Source: Bacillota bacterium
Lineage (GTDB): Bacteria; Bacillota; Clostridia; Lachnospirales; Lachnospiraceae
Length of the DNA: 64,000 bases
Assembly (NCBI GenBank): GCA_023442465.1
Contig: JAEZZQ010000048.1
Coordinates: forward strand, 62,001 to 126,000
Reading direction: 5' to 3'
Shown here: one piece after another, positions 33,748-42,353 of the stretch
Layout of the letters: each line of letters begins with the position of its first letter
Position numbering within the stretch: position 1 is the stretch's first letter
Notes under the pieces: generated by a model
Database searches by the model: none
What the model was told of the DNA's origin: nothing
What the model saw: the letters and a program-made list of their open reading frames with translations, nothing else
Position numbers and translations under genes: made by a program

Positions 33748-35448
33748 TCAGCTGCCGCGCTTATAGGCCGGAAGCGTCAGGGTGAGTGTCGTCCCCTTAT
33801 CCGGCTCGCTTTCTATTGCAACTCCATAATTTCCTTTGTACTTCAGGTTGATCCTCTTATGAATATTATATAGTCCCAAATGACTGCTTCTGTTCTTGGG
33901 GCTCGCCAAAGTATGCTTCAATTCTTTTAATGTCTCTGCTTCGATTCCGGTTCCATCATCCCTGCATATAAAAATCAGATTGTTCCCGTCCCTGTATCCC
34001 CTGATTTCCACCGTCAGGACTTCTTTACCCTCAAACCCATATTTAATGGCATTCTCAATCAACGGCTGAATAAGGAGCTTGGGTATTACAAGGTCCATGA
34101 CCTCCTCCTCTATATCGACACTATACCGGAATCTGCGATTAAACCGCATCTTTAAAATGCTCAGATATTGCTCTGTATTCTTCATATCCTGCCGTACCGT
34201 CACATCCTCATCCGCATTACTTATACTATAGCGCAGGATAGAGGATAGATTTACGATCATTTTATCTGCTTTTGCCGTATCCAGCTTGCACATTATCCTT
34301 ATATTTTCCAAAGTATTGAACAGGAAATGGGGATTTATCTGAGATTCCAACTGCTTTATCTGCGCAAACGCCATATGCGCTATCATTTCTTTATTTTTTT
34401 CTATCTGCTCCTTTAAGCTATCGATCATCAAATTATAAGAGTTTCCGATGGTCTGGAATTCCTTGCTGCTGCATATGGAAATATAATTGTCAAGGTTGCC
34501 TTCCTGCACTTGTTCGAAAGCATTCGCAATAATGTCTATGTCCCTGGTACTTTCTGCGGAAGTTTTATCCGCTCCTTTCAGCAAGCTGAAAAGTATGACC
34601 ACGAACATCATCGTCAGAAGCAGCCCGACCCACTTAAATGCCGCCAACTGGCTGCTCACGTCCGATACCGTATAAATCCGAAGCCTGTCATCCATCATAG
34701 AGGAGCTTTCCATATAAAAATTTTTACCGTTACATTTGATATAGCCTTCCTGTGTTTCAAATTTTCTGCTCATGCGGTTCAGGTTATCGGAAAAGTCATA
34801 ATTATTCGCCAGGTATATCCAGCCATAAGTATCCGTGATAATTGTTTGAGAAGATACTTTTGTCAATAATACCTGAAACTCGGAACTATCGATAGAAAAA
34901 ATAACGTAACCGACCGCCTCGTTCCCTTCTTTTATCGTTCTTCCGATAAGGAGGCTGGAAGATTGACCTTCCATATCCTGCATCACCTTGATGGCTGTCG
35001 CATCTTTGTCATTGTTCATCAGACGGAAGATTCCCCAGTTTGCAACGGATTCGCTTTTTAAATACGACGGCACTTCCTGATTGCTCATAATAACAGGCTC
35101 ATAGTCTTTATTAAAGACATATATTTTTGCTTTATATCCCAGTTTGTTAGAAAGTTTATATACATCCTCAAAAACTGACACCCGTGTCACTCTATCTATA
35201 GGCTTCGTGACCAAATCGCTGCTTGCTTCCATCACGATCAGAGCCTGTTCATAGCCTTCTATGGTCCGTACAACCTTTCCTCCAATATCCTCATTTGCTT
35301 TTTTTGTACTATCAATGGTGGAATATCCCCAAAAACCAAAAGTAATGAACACGCCGGCAAACGCAATGCCGAAAGCTGGAGCCACCGCATACCGCAAGAA
35401 CATCCTGTACATATTATCTTTAAATGATACGGGCTTATTTTTTTCCAT
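33748..35448 (-). CDS. Sensor histidine kinase, YesM/LytS-like
   Basis: 566 residues. One helix near 20-40, an external Cache-like sensory region (about 45-275) and a second helix near 280-300 are followed by HAMP, a His_kinase family block (QINPHFLFNTLENIRIMC, phospho-acceptor His) and an HATPase domain (LIQPLIENAIKYGFEG, then a GIYN-like end, HLGLYNIHKRI). The start ATG at 35448 is chosen because AGGAAAGGG precedes it at 7 nt; the longer frame has no ribosome site. TGGTATACT at 35481-35489 is a candidate extended -10. Confidence 0.92.
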   Translation of the reverse strand: MEKNKPVSFKDNMYRMFLRYAVAPAFGIAFAGVFITFGFWGYSTIDSTKKANEDIGGKVVRTIEGYEQALIVMEASSDLVTKPIDRVTRVSVFEDVYKLSNKLGYKAKIYVFNKDYEPVIMSNQEVPSYLKSESVANWGIFRLMNNDKDATAIKVMQDMEGQSSSLLIGRTIKEGNEAVGYVIFSIDSSEFQVLLTKVSSQTIITDTYGWIYLANNYDFSDNLNRMSRKFETQEGYIKCNGKNFYMESSSMMDDRLRIYTVSDVSSQLAAFKWVGLLLTMMFVVILFSLLKGADKTSAESTRDIDIIANAFEQVQEGNLDNYISICSSKEFQTIGNSYNLMIDSLKEQIEKNKEMIAHMAFAQIKQLESQINPHFLFNTLENIRIMCKLDTAKADKMIVNLSSILRYSISNADEDVTVRQDMKNTEQYLSILKMRFNRRFRYSVDIEEEVMDLVIPKLLIQPLIENAIKYGFEGKEVLTVEIRGYRDGNNLIFICRDDGTGIEAETLKELKHTLASPKNRSSHLGLYNIHKRINLKYKGNYGVAIESEPDKGTTLTLTLPAYKRGS

Positions 35449-35507
35449 ACGTATACCCTTTCCTGGCGTCTTATGCTTACAGTATACCACAGAACCTTAT
35501 TGCCCCG

Positions 35508-37166
35508 TTACAGGCTGACCTCTTTCTTACCCGATACCTTGAAGAAGATGAGGAGCGAAGCAACTGTTGTCAGCGTCAAAATACTCGAAAGAGCTGCTGC
35601 CGTACCATAGCTTGCACGGATAACCTCCGTATAGATGGATACCGACATCGTCCTCGTTCCTCCGGTATACAAAATGACAGAAGCGCTCAATTCATTAATG
35701 ATCGTAATCCAGCTCAAAATAGCTCCCGAAAGCACTCCCGGCATCATCATCACTGCAGTTACTTTGAAAAAAGTCTTAAAAGGCGAATCTCCCAAACTAA
35801 TTGCCGCCTCTTCCATACTGGGGCTCAGTTGATATAAGATAGCCGCACTCGACCTAAGCGTATAAGGCAGACGTCTCACTACAAATGCCAATATGATAAT
35901 AAATGCCGTACCGCTTAATAACAGCGGTCTTTTGTTAAATGCCAGAAGCAAGGTAATACCGAGAACAGAACCCGGAATGATATACGGGAACATTGTCATA
36001 GAATCGATAATATTCGAAATCACGCTCTTTCTCCGAATCGTAACGTAAGCGATAAGCATGGATAGTATAATAACTATCATTATTGCTATTAATCCGAATA
36101 GATATGTATTTCTTATTGCCGTTCCTAAGCTTCTAAAGATGGATTTATAGCTATCCAGGCTATAACCGGCTACGAAGATTGCCCCGTTGGTCGCCTTAAA
36201 GGAGGTATATATAACCGTAATCTGAGGTATGATCGCAAGAAATACCACAAAATATATAAATATGTGCATGATCACATTCCATATACCCTTTAGCTTTTTT
36301 GATTGTATCGGGCGAAGGGAACTCATAGTAAAAGACTTCCTGTTGACTACATACTTCTGACCCAGAAACATTACACCGGTAATCAATACCATAATAACCG
36401 CAAGCGCTGCCGCAAAGTTAGCCTGACCGCCCATTTCACTTATAAATTCATTGTAAATAAGCACCGGCATTACCGTATATCCTTCTCCGATCAGCATCGG
36501 CGTACCGAAGTCCGCAAGGGCATTCATAAATACGATCAGGGAACCGGCCAAAATAGTCGGAGCAATGAGCGGAAGCACGATGGTGCCTACTTTACGCACC
36601 GCATTGCATCCCAGGCTTTCGGCAGCTTCGCTCAAGGAAGCATCCACCTTTTTAAGAGCTCCCGTAGTATACAGGTAAATATAAGGATACAATTTCAAGG
36701 TGAGTACCAGCAGTATCCCGCCAAATCCATAAATGGAAGGCGTCTCAATCCCGAATACATTTGCGAAGAACTTTGTGATCACGCCGCTGCGTCCACCGAG
36801 AACAATCCACGAATAGGCACCGATAAACGGAGGGGAAAGCATGGAGATGATAACGAGTATGTCGATGATTCCTTTTCCCTTCACCTTGAACGATGTTGTC
36901 AAATAAGCTAACGGCGCTCCTATCAGCACTGCCAGGACCGTCGTGCAAGTGGTTACAAGGAAACTGTGTCCCAGCGTTCTGTAATAATACTTCTTTGAAA
37001 AAAACTTAGCAAAATTGGCAAGTGTCAGTTCCCCGCTGGCGGGGTCTTTGAATCCGCTGAAAAACAACGAAAACAATGGATAAACAAGGAATACCGCAAA
37101 TATCAATACAACCGCTATCGTAACAACTGTCCAAAAATCAAATCTTATTCCTTTTTTCTTACTCAT
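35508..37166 (-). CDS. Fused ABC permease of the FbpB/AfuB type
   Basis: 552 residues containing two complete permease modules in one chain, as in ferric-iron and hexose-phosphate importers. About 12 helices are seen, with one EAA loop in each half: EAAESLGCNAVRKVGTIVLP (about 177-196) and EEAAISLGDSPFKTFFKV. Its start overlaps the ATPase gene end by 8 nt, indicating coupling. It serves with the ATPase at 37159 and the binding lipoprotein at 38404. Confidence 0.92.
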   Translation of the reverse strand: MSKKKGIRFDFWTVVTIAVVLIFAVFLVYPLFSLFFSGFKDPASGELTLANFAKFFSKKYYYRTLGHSFLVTTCTTVLAVLIGAPLAYLTTSFKVKGKGIIDILVIISMLSPPFIGAYSWIVLGGRSGVITKFFANVFGIETPSIYGFGGILLVLTLKLYPYIYLYTTGALKKVDASLSEAAESLGCNAVRKVGTIVLPLIAPTILAGSLIVFMNALADFGTPMLIGEGYTVMPVLIYNEFISEMGGQANFAAALAVIMVLITGVMFLGQKYVVNRKSFTMSSLRPIQSKKLKGIWNVIMHIFIYFVVFLAIIPQITVIYTSFKATNGAIFVAGYSLDSYKSIFRSLGTAIRNTYLFGLIAIMIVIILSMLIAYVTIRRKSVISNIIDSMTMFPYIIPGSVLGITLLLAFNKRPLLLSGTAFIIILAFVVRRLPYTLRSSAAILYQLSPSMEEAAISLGDSPFKTFFKVTAVMMMPGVLSGAILSWITIINELSASVILYTGGTRTMSVSIYTEVIRASYGTAAALSSILTLTTVASLLIFFKVSGKKEVSL

Positions 37167-38271
37167 ACCGCATCACATCCTTTATAAGACTTTTCGTTCC
37201 ATCCTGCGAAAAAATATTGATTTTCTGCGGATTCGCTTTCAGCTTTACTCTTTCCTTACACTTTATAATTTTTTCTGCCTGACCCACATCTTGACTGAAT
37301 TCGATTTCCGGCTGTTTAGACGTTTCTTCTGTAAATGTCATTACATAATTTACATATTTCCCCAGAAATGTTCTCTCTTTTACTTCTGCTTCAATCCCTT
37401 CACTGCCCAGGGAAAACTCCTCCGGTCTCACCGAAATGATCACCTTCTGTCCATCTTCACATTCTTCCACCAGATTTGTCATTTTTACTTTGTATCCGTT
37501 TTCAAAGACTGCATAAACCGTGTTTTCCTTCTTCTCAAGCACTCCGCGGAAGCTGTTGGAATGTCCGATAAAGGTAGATACAAATAGGTTGTATGGTCTC
37601 GTATAAATATTTTCCGGCGCGCCGATCTGCTGGATCACACCGTCCTTCATTACCGCAATTCTATCCGAAATCGCCAGTGCTTCTTCCTGGTCGTGGGTTA
37701 CATATACGGTCGTAATTCCCACCTGCTTCTGAACCTCCCGGATCGCTCCTCTCATTTCCACACGAAGCTTGGCATCCAAATTGGATAACGGTTCATCCAT
37801 TAAAAGCACGCTGGGATGAATGACAATCGCTCTGGCAAGCGCCACTCTCTGCTGCTGCCCGCCCGACAGCCGCTCCGGCAGCCGTTCCTGATAATCCGTT
37901 ATCTTTACTACCTCCAGTATCTCATCCACTTTTTTCTTCATTTCCTGTTTATTCGTTTTTCTAAGCTTTAAGCCGTATTCCACATTTTGTCTTACCGTTA
38001 AATGCGGAAAAATAGCATAATTTTGGAAAACCATACCGATATTTCTCTTATGAGCGGAAATATGGTTGATCACTTTATCTCCGAATTTGATCTCGCCGCC
38101 CTCTATGGAATTAAATCCTGCGATCATTCGCAGCAAGGTTGTTTTCCCGCAGCCCGAAGGCCCTAACAAAGTAAAAAACTCCCCATTTTTAATCTGTATT
38201 GACATATCCGGGATGATTGTTATGTCATCATATTTCTTTACAACATGTTCTACATTGATAGCAACGCTCAT
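37159..38271 (-). CDS. ABC transporter ATP-binding protein, FbpC/PotA-like
   Basis: 370 residues. Walker A GPSGCGKTT (about 36-44), Q-loop MVFQNYAIF, signature LSGGQQQR, Walker B LLMDEPLSNLD, H-loop YVTHD. A C-terminal TOBE-like domain (about 240-370) is present, as in CUT/FbpC importers. It is downstream of a terminator-like hairpin that separates it from the binding-protein gene, so it and the permease probably receive less transcript than the binding protein. Confidence 0.93.
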   Translation of the reverse strand: MSVAINVEHVVKKYDDITIIPDMSIQIKNGEFFTLLGPSGCGKTTLLRMIAGFNSIEGGEIKFGDKVINHISAHKRNIGMVFQNYAIFPHLTVRQNVEYGLKLRKTNKQEMKKKVDEILEVVKITDYQERLPERLSGGQQQRVALARAIVIHPSVLLMDEPLSNLDAKLRVEMRGAIREVQKQVGITTVYVTHDQEEALAISDRIAVMKDGVIQQIGAPENIYTRPYNLFVSTFIGHSNSFRGVLEKKENTVYAVFENGYKVKMTNLVEECEDGQKVIISVRPEEFSLGSEGIEAEVKERTFLGKYVNYVMTFTEETSKQPEIEFSQDVGQAEKIIKCKERVKLKANPQKINIFSQDGTKSLIKDVMRYE

Positions 38272-38314
38272 TTTATTTCCTTCTTTCCATCTCAGTTTCT
38301 TAATTTCTTTTATG

Positions 38315-38346
38315 AAAAAAGGAGATTTCTTTCAATCTCCTTTTTT
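38315..38346. terminator. Internal terminator between binding protein and ABC genes
   Basis: A 13-bp stem (38315-38327 with 38334-38346), loop TCTTTC, flanked by A and T tracts. It lies between genes that should form one transporter, so it likely allows partial read-through and sets subunit ratios. Confidence 0.8.
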
Positions 38347-38403
38347 CCTATTCAAGTGTTTTTGAATTTCCAATGATTTTAAATGTTTGCAACTTATGTT
38401 TTA

Positions 38404-39531
38404 TTAATAGTTTGTGAAGATATCATTAAATTGGGTAAGCCATTCTTCCTTTTTCTCAACTACAAGATTCTCATCATCATAAATGATATTGATATCTTCT
38501 TTTGGCGTTAAATAGCTGGGGGCTGGTACGTCCGTTCTTACGGAACGTCTGTTCAACTGTTCTACAATAATGGTCTGCGCATCTTTTCCCGTTATAAAAT
38601 CAATGAACGCCTTTGCATTATCCATATTCTTGGCATCCTTGATAATGTATACCCCATCCGGCTTGGAAATAACGCCTTCTTCCATATAAACGACTTTTAC
38701 CGGAGCTCCGTCAGCCACATATTTTGCCGCACCTTCTTCAAAGGTGAGTCCAACCACATATTCTCCGTCCGCTACGCCCTTATAAACTGCAGAGGAACCG
38801 CTGAGCAGCTTACCATCAAGATTTTGACAGAATTTATCCACATAATCCCATCCATCTTCCGGATTTCCATTTCCCATAGCATAGAGCATATTGATCAGGT
38901 GCTCATAGGAAGATGAGGATTTGGATGGATCACAATGTGCGATTTTTCCTTTTAACTCGGGATTCAATAAGTCTTCATAACCATTCACCTCGATATCGCC
39001 GATCAAATCGGTATTTATCATGATCACACTGGGAATATCAGTAAATCTCGTTAAAGGTCCTTCTACATTTTTCATGCCTTCCTGCACGAACTCTTCATTT
39101 ATAGACTGATAATTTTCAAACAGATCCATCTGCGGCATCATTGTCGATAAAGAACCGCCCCAGAAAATATCTCCCAAAGGATTTCCCTGTTCAGATTCTA
39201 CTCTTTTCAACAGTTCGCCGGTACCGGCCGCTACCACTTCTACTTTTACACCCGTCTGATTTTCAAATTCACTTACCAAAGGATTGATAAACTCCAGCGG
39301 ATGAGGGCAATAAATAACCAAATCACCCGATAACTTATTCGTTTCCGTCTCAGCTTCCGTCGCTGCCGCTTCTGCGGGCGCGCTCTCTTCTTTTACTTCT
39401 TCCTTTACTTCTTCTTTCGTCTCTGTGTCCGCCTTAGACACTGTTGCCTCTGAAGTTGTGTTTCCGCATGCCATTAACCCCATTGTCATAGCCGCTGCCA
39501 TAAAAATGGCCACCATTCTCTTTTTCATCAC
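38404..39531 (-). CDS. ABC transporter substrate-binding lipoprotein, AfuA/FbpA-like
   Basis: 375 residues. Lipobox GLMAC, cysteine C22; an acidic Glu/Ala/Lys linker (about 28-65) is followed by the binding fold. The opening LVIYCPHPLEFINPLVSEFE and GDIFWGGSLS match the family-1 proteins annotated as Fe(3+)-binding, which also include AfuA, a hexose-6-phosphate binder in Actinobacillus. The tyrosine pair expected for transferrin-like iron binding is not obvious to me. Ligand therefore undecided between iron complexes and phosphorylated organic compounds. The ribosome site GGAGGG precedes the ATG. Confidence 0.9.
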   Translation of the reverse strand: MMKKRMVAIFMAAAMTMGLMACGNTTSEATVSKADTETKEEVKEEVKEESAPAEAAATEAETETNKLSGDLVIYCPHPLEFINPLVSEFENQTGVKVEVVAAGTGELLKRVESEQGNPLGDIFWGGSLSTMMPQMDLFENYQSINEEFVQEGMKNVEGPLTRFTDIPSVIMINTDLIGDIEVNGYEDLLNPELKGKIAHCDPSKSSSSYEHLINMLYAMGNGNPEDGWDYVDKFCQNLDGKLLSGSSAVYKGVADGEYVVGLTFEEGAAKYVADGAPVKVVYMEEGVISKPDGVYIIKDAKNMDNAKAFIDFITGKDAQTIIVEQLNRRSVRTDVPAPSYLTPKEDINIIYDDENLVVEKKEEWLTQFNDIFTNY

Positions 39532-39625
39532 TAACCCTCCTTATTTTCAGGCACTTCGTACCTTGTAATGCTATAATAATATATCCTCGATTTGTAAAAA
39601 ACCTAAAATCCCGTAAAAATATCCG

Positions 39626-39666
39626 AAAAAATGAACCGCAGTTTTTTCTCCTGCGGTTCATTTTTT
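39626..39666. terminator. Terminator of the suf operon
   Basis: A 16-bp stem (39626-39641 with 39651-39666) with a 9-nt loop and T-tracts, 12 bp past the sufB stop on the minus strand. Confidence 0.9.
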
Positions 39667-39678
39667 TGCGTTTATAGG

Positions 39679-40602
39679 TTATTGTAAGAAATTATCTATG
39701 ATGACTGCTTCTGCTTCTTCCTCCGTCATTCCAAAGGAACGAAGCTTCAAAAGCTGTTCGTTATTGATTCTTCCGATGGCCGCTTCGTGAACAATCTGGG
39801 CATCTACATCGTGAGCGTCTATTTCAGGAATGGCACATACGTGAGCATGGTCCATAATAATAGCATCGCACTGCACATGGGCTTTGCAAAGTGCATTTCC
39901 CACCGCGCTCGGGTGGAAGGTCTGGCTGGAAGTTCCCTTCGCCACGGAGCGGGATATGATCTGCGCCGAGCTTCCTTCTCCGTTCATCCTTACCTCCATA
40001 TTGGAAACGGCAGTCTGTTTACCGTGAGTCATCAGCTTCTCCATCACAAAAAGCCTGCTGTCAGGCCCCATATCCACATCGGTAATACGCTTCGTAGAAT
40101 CCACACCGCGGATCTGCACCGTATCCAGCGTGAATATCGACCCTTCCTCCATATATATCTGAGTCACAGGATTGAGTATATTCTCTCCGGTACCCCCGCC
40201 TTCTCCGTAATGCTTCTCCTCATATACTACTTTAGCGTTCTTTCCTACGTGAAAAGCATGGATTCCGTCGTGTCTCGTCTCATTGCAGCCGCTGTTATGA
40301 ATGCCGCAGCCTGCCACGATGACCACATCCGCACCTTCTTCTATGTAGAAATCATTATAAACTACATCCATCATGCCGGACTGGGAAATTACGACCGGAA
40401 TATGTACCTGTTCTCCCTGTGCCTTACTGCTTATATAGACATCGATTCCCTGCTTGTCCTCTTTTCTCCTGATCTTGATATTCTCGCTGTCCCCGTGGCA
40501 GAGAGCCGCTCCGTTATAGCGCAGGTTATAAGCTCCCTGCTGCTTGAACCCATTGGTATCGATAGCATCAAGCACCTTATTTGTTATCGCATCCAGCTCC
40601 AT
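39679..40602 (-). CDS. sufB: SufB/SufD-family Fe-S cluster scaffold
   Basis: 307 residues, well below the roughly 465 of standard SufB; only the SufBD beta-helix core plus short ends is present. Cysteines occur in CGIHNSGC (about 99-106), LCKAHVQC and HVCAIPE, and the conserved PEIDAHDVDAQIVHEAAIG segment near the C-terminus is intact. With SufC alone beside it, and no sufS, sufU or second SufBD paralogue here, it fits the minimal two-gene SUF-like arrangement (SmsCB) known in archaea and some anaerobes. It overlaps the sufC end by 26 nt. Confidence 0.9.
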   Translation of the reverse strand: MELDAITNKVLDAIDTNGFKQQGAYNLRYNGAALCHGDSENIKIRRKEDKQGIDVYISSKAQGEQVHIPVVISQSGMMDVVYNDFYIEEGADVVIVAGCGIHNSGCNETRHDGIHAFHVGKNAKVVYEEKHYGEGGGTGENILNPVTQIYMEEGSIFTLDTVQIRGVDSTKRITDVDMGPDSRLFVMEKLMTHGKQTAVSNMEVRMNGEGSSAQIISRSVAKGTSSQTFHPSAVGNALCKAHVQCDAIIMDHAHVCAIPEIDAHDVDAQIVHEAAIGRINNEQLLKLRSFGMTEEEAEAVIIDNFLQ

Positions 40603-41335
40603 AACCGTTTCCTCCCTTTCTGTTTATACACATACAGCTATCCTCCCCGCCAAAAAGCAGAGGAAGGATTTCCCCGGCAGCACCGCATCTATCCACCGTT
40701 CCGTCCTTGATGACCAGTATTCTGTCCGCCATGCGGATAATTTTCTCCTGATGGGAAATGAGTACGAGCGTCTCCTTTTTCTCTTTGTGGATCTTCTCGA
40801 ATTCTTTTACGAGCATGGAAAAGCTCCAAAGGTCAATTCCTGCCTCAGGTTCATCGAAAATACAAAGCTTATGCTGCTTCGCCAGCACAGTGGCGATTTC
40901 CACCCTCTTACGCTCTCCGCCGGACAGCGTGGCATCCACCTCCCTGTCCAGATATTCTCTGGCACACATGCCGACACTGCTGAGCAGATCGCAGCAAATG
41001 TCCTCTGAAAGCTCCTCCCCCGCAGCAAGATTAAGAAGCCTGCGTATGGTCATTCCCTTAAAGATAGGCGGCTGCTGGAATGCGTATCCGATTCCGGCCT
41101 TCGCTCTCTCGTCGATAGCCATAGGCGCAATATCCACCCCGTCCAGAAGCAGTTTCCCGCCGGTAGCGCTCAATACACCCATCAAAAGCTTAGCCACCGT
41201 GGTCTTTCCCCCTCCGTTCGGCCCGGTGATAACCAGCATCTCTCCATCTTCAACCGAAAAATTTATATCTTTCACAATCGTTATTTTCTCGCCGTTCTCC
41301 ACGACTTCATAAGCCAAGTTCCGTACTTCCAGCAT
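40577..41335 (-). CDS. sufC: SufC ATPase of Fe-S cluster assembly
   Basis: 252 residues. Walker A GPNGGGKT (38-45), Q-loop FQQPPIF, signature LSGGERKRVEIA, Walker B LCIFDEPEAGID, H-loop LISHQE. It powers rearrangement of the SufB scaffold. The start ATG at 41335 is preceded by GCAGGAGG; a longer frame begins inside this ribosome site. The C-terminus carries a Cys- and Gly-rich tail (CMCINRKGGNGYGAGC), unusual for SufC and partly imposed by the overlap with sufB. Confidence 0.92.
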   Translation of the reverse strand: MLEVRNLAYEVVENGEKITIVKDINFSVEDGEMLVITGPNGGGKTTVAKLLMGVLSATGGKLLLDGVDIAPMAIDERAKAGIGYAFQQPPIFKGMTIRRLLNLAAGEELSEDICCDLLSSVGMCAREYLDREVDATLSGGERKRVEIATVLAKQHKLCIFDEPEAGIDLWSFSMLVKEFEKIHKEKKETLVLISHQEKIIRMADRILVIKDGTVDRCGAAGEILPLLFGGEDSCMCINRKGGNGYGAGCDNK

Positions 41336-41427
41336 CTTTTTATCCTCCTGCAACACCCTATTTTATCACGGCTGTTACCCTGCGTCTATTTATATAAAAA
41401 ATTATTGATAAAGATTGTCATTACAGT

Positions 41428-42150
41428 TTAATGTCTTCTCGTGGCTGTGTCCTGAAAACAGAAATAGTCCGGCCTGTGCCTGGATTGCGTAAACTCAAAC
41501 ATCTGCCCGTCCGCATTATAGGTCTGACTGCTGATAACGGCCAGGCAGTTGAAGTCGTTCAGATTCAAATATTTCTCGTCGATTTCCGTGACCCTCTCCA
41601 CCGTCATGATTCTTTTGCTGGTCACGATGGACATACCCAGCTCGTCTTCGATATAATCATAAATAGAATGAGCCGCAATTTCCTCCGTAAGCCCCGGAAC
41701 CGCGGATTTCAAAAAAGTATTGATATCGAAAATCAGAGCCTTTCCATCCAGATACCTGACACGCTGTATGTAATACAGCTCGGCACCTGCCGCAAAGCCG
41801 GTCTTCGCCTGAATATGCTCATCCGCCACCAGCTCGGTAAACTGCACCACCCTGGTGGAATGTTCGCAGCCGTTTCGAAGCGCCGACTCCTTAAAGGATT
41901 CGATTCCTCCTATGGTAAAGGTTGTCTGGCGCACCGGCTGATAAATCACCCGGACCCCCACACCGTGAAGAGACTGCACATAGCCTTCCTCTGCCAGCAT
42001 GGAAACTGCCCTTCTTATCGTATTTCTGGAGCAGTCATAGGACTCCACCAGCATATTTTCAGAAGGAAGAAGCTGCTGGAACGGGTACACCTGACTTTCA
42101 ATTTTCGATTTTAAATCCTTATAAATGGATTGAAATATAGCCTTTGGCAT
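41428..42150 (-). CDS. treR: GntR/HutC-family repressor, trehalose type
   Basis: 240 residues. The winged helix (about 5-70: LLPSENMLVESYDCSRNTIRRAVSMLAEEGYV region) is joined to a UTRA effector domain (about 90-235). The sequence pattern SIYKDLKSKIESQVYPFQQ...LPSE and the ending SQSRHRPDYF-type tail match TreR, which senses trehalose-6-phosphate. It is divergent from treP, and two identical 16-bp palindromes in the treP promoter are its probable operators. Confidence 0.9.
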   Translation of the reverse strand: MPKAIFQSIYKDLKSKIESQVYPFQQLLPSENMLVESYDCSRNTIRRAVSMLAEEGYVQSLHGVGVRVIYQPVRQTTFTIGGIESFKESALRNGCEHSTRVVQFTELVADEHIQAKTGFAAGAELYYIQRVRYLDGKALIFDINTFLKSAVPGLTEEIAAHSIYDYIEDELGMSIVTSKRIMTVERVTEIDEKYLNLNDFNCLAVISSQTYNADGQMFEFTQSRHRPDYFCFQDTATRRH

Positions 42151-42191
42151 AAATCCTCATTCTCTCCTTTACCATGGTTCATTTTCTATTT

Positions 42192-42219
42192 ATTATAAAT
42201 CATAACAGCAGGAAGTCAA
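42192..42219 (-). promoter_or_regulatory. treR promoter
   Basis: Read leftward: TTGACT (42214-42219), 16 bp, TATAAT (42192-42197), about 40 bp before the start codon. The operators at 42283-42337 lie upstream of it, so autoregulation would need looping. Confidence 0.75.
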
Positions 42220-42279
42220 GAAATGGAAAGATATAAGAGCGGTCATACAGATGAGATAAAAAAATAATCAAAATAGAAG

Positions 42280-42337
42280 TTGACTTGTTTAAACAAGTAT
42301 GGTATAAAAGCTTTATAGGGTACTTGTTTAAACAAGT
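42280..42337 (+). promoter_or_regulatory. treP promoter with two identical TreR-type operators
   Basis: TTGACT (42280-42285), 17 bp, TATAAA (42303-42308) with an extended TG. The perfect palindrome ACTTGTTTAAACAAGT occupies 42283-42298, between the -35 and -10 boxes. It is repeated exactly at 42322-42337, just ahead of the ribosome site AAGGAGG. Centres are 39 bp apart. Repression by the divergent TreR is the likely function. Confidence 0.88.
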
Positions 42338-42353
42338 TATAAGGAGGAAACTT

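Noticed and set aside
38404..39531. Calling the binding protein a ferric-iron receptor outright
   Set aside because: The family name is historical and AfuA-type members bind hexose phosphates; I could not identify the paired tyrosine ligands with confidence.
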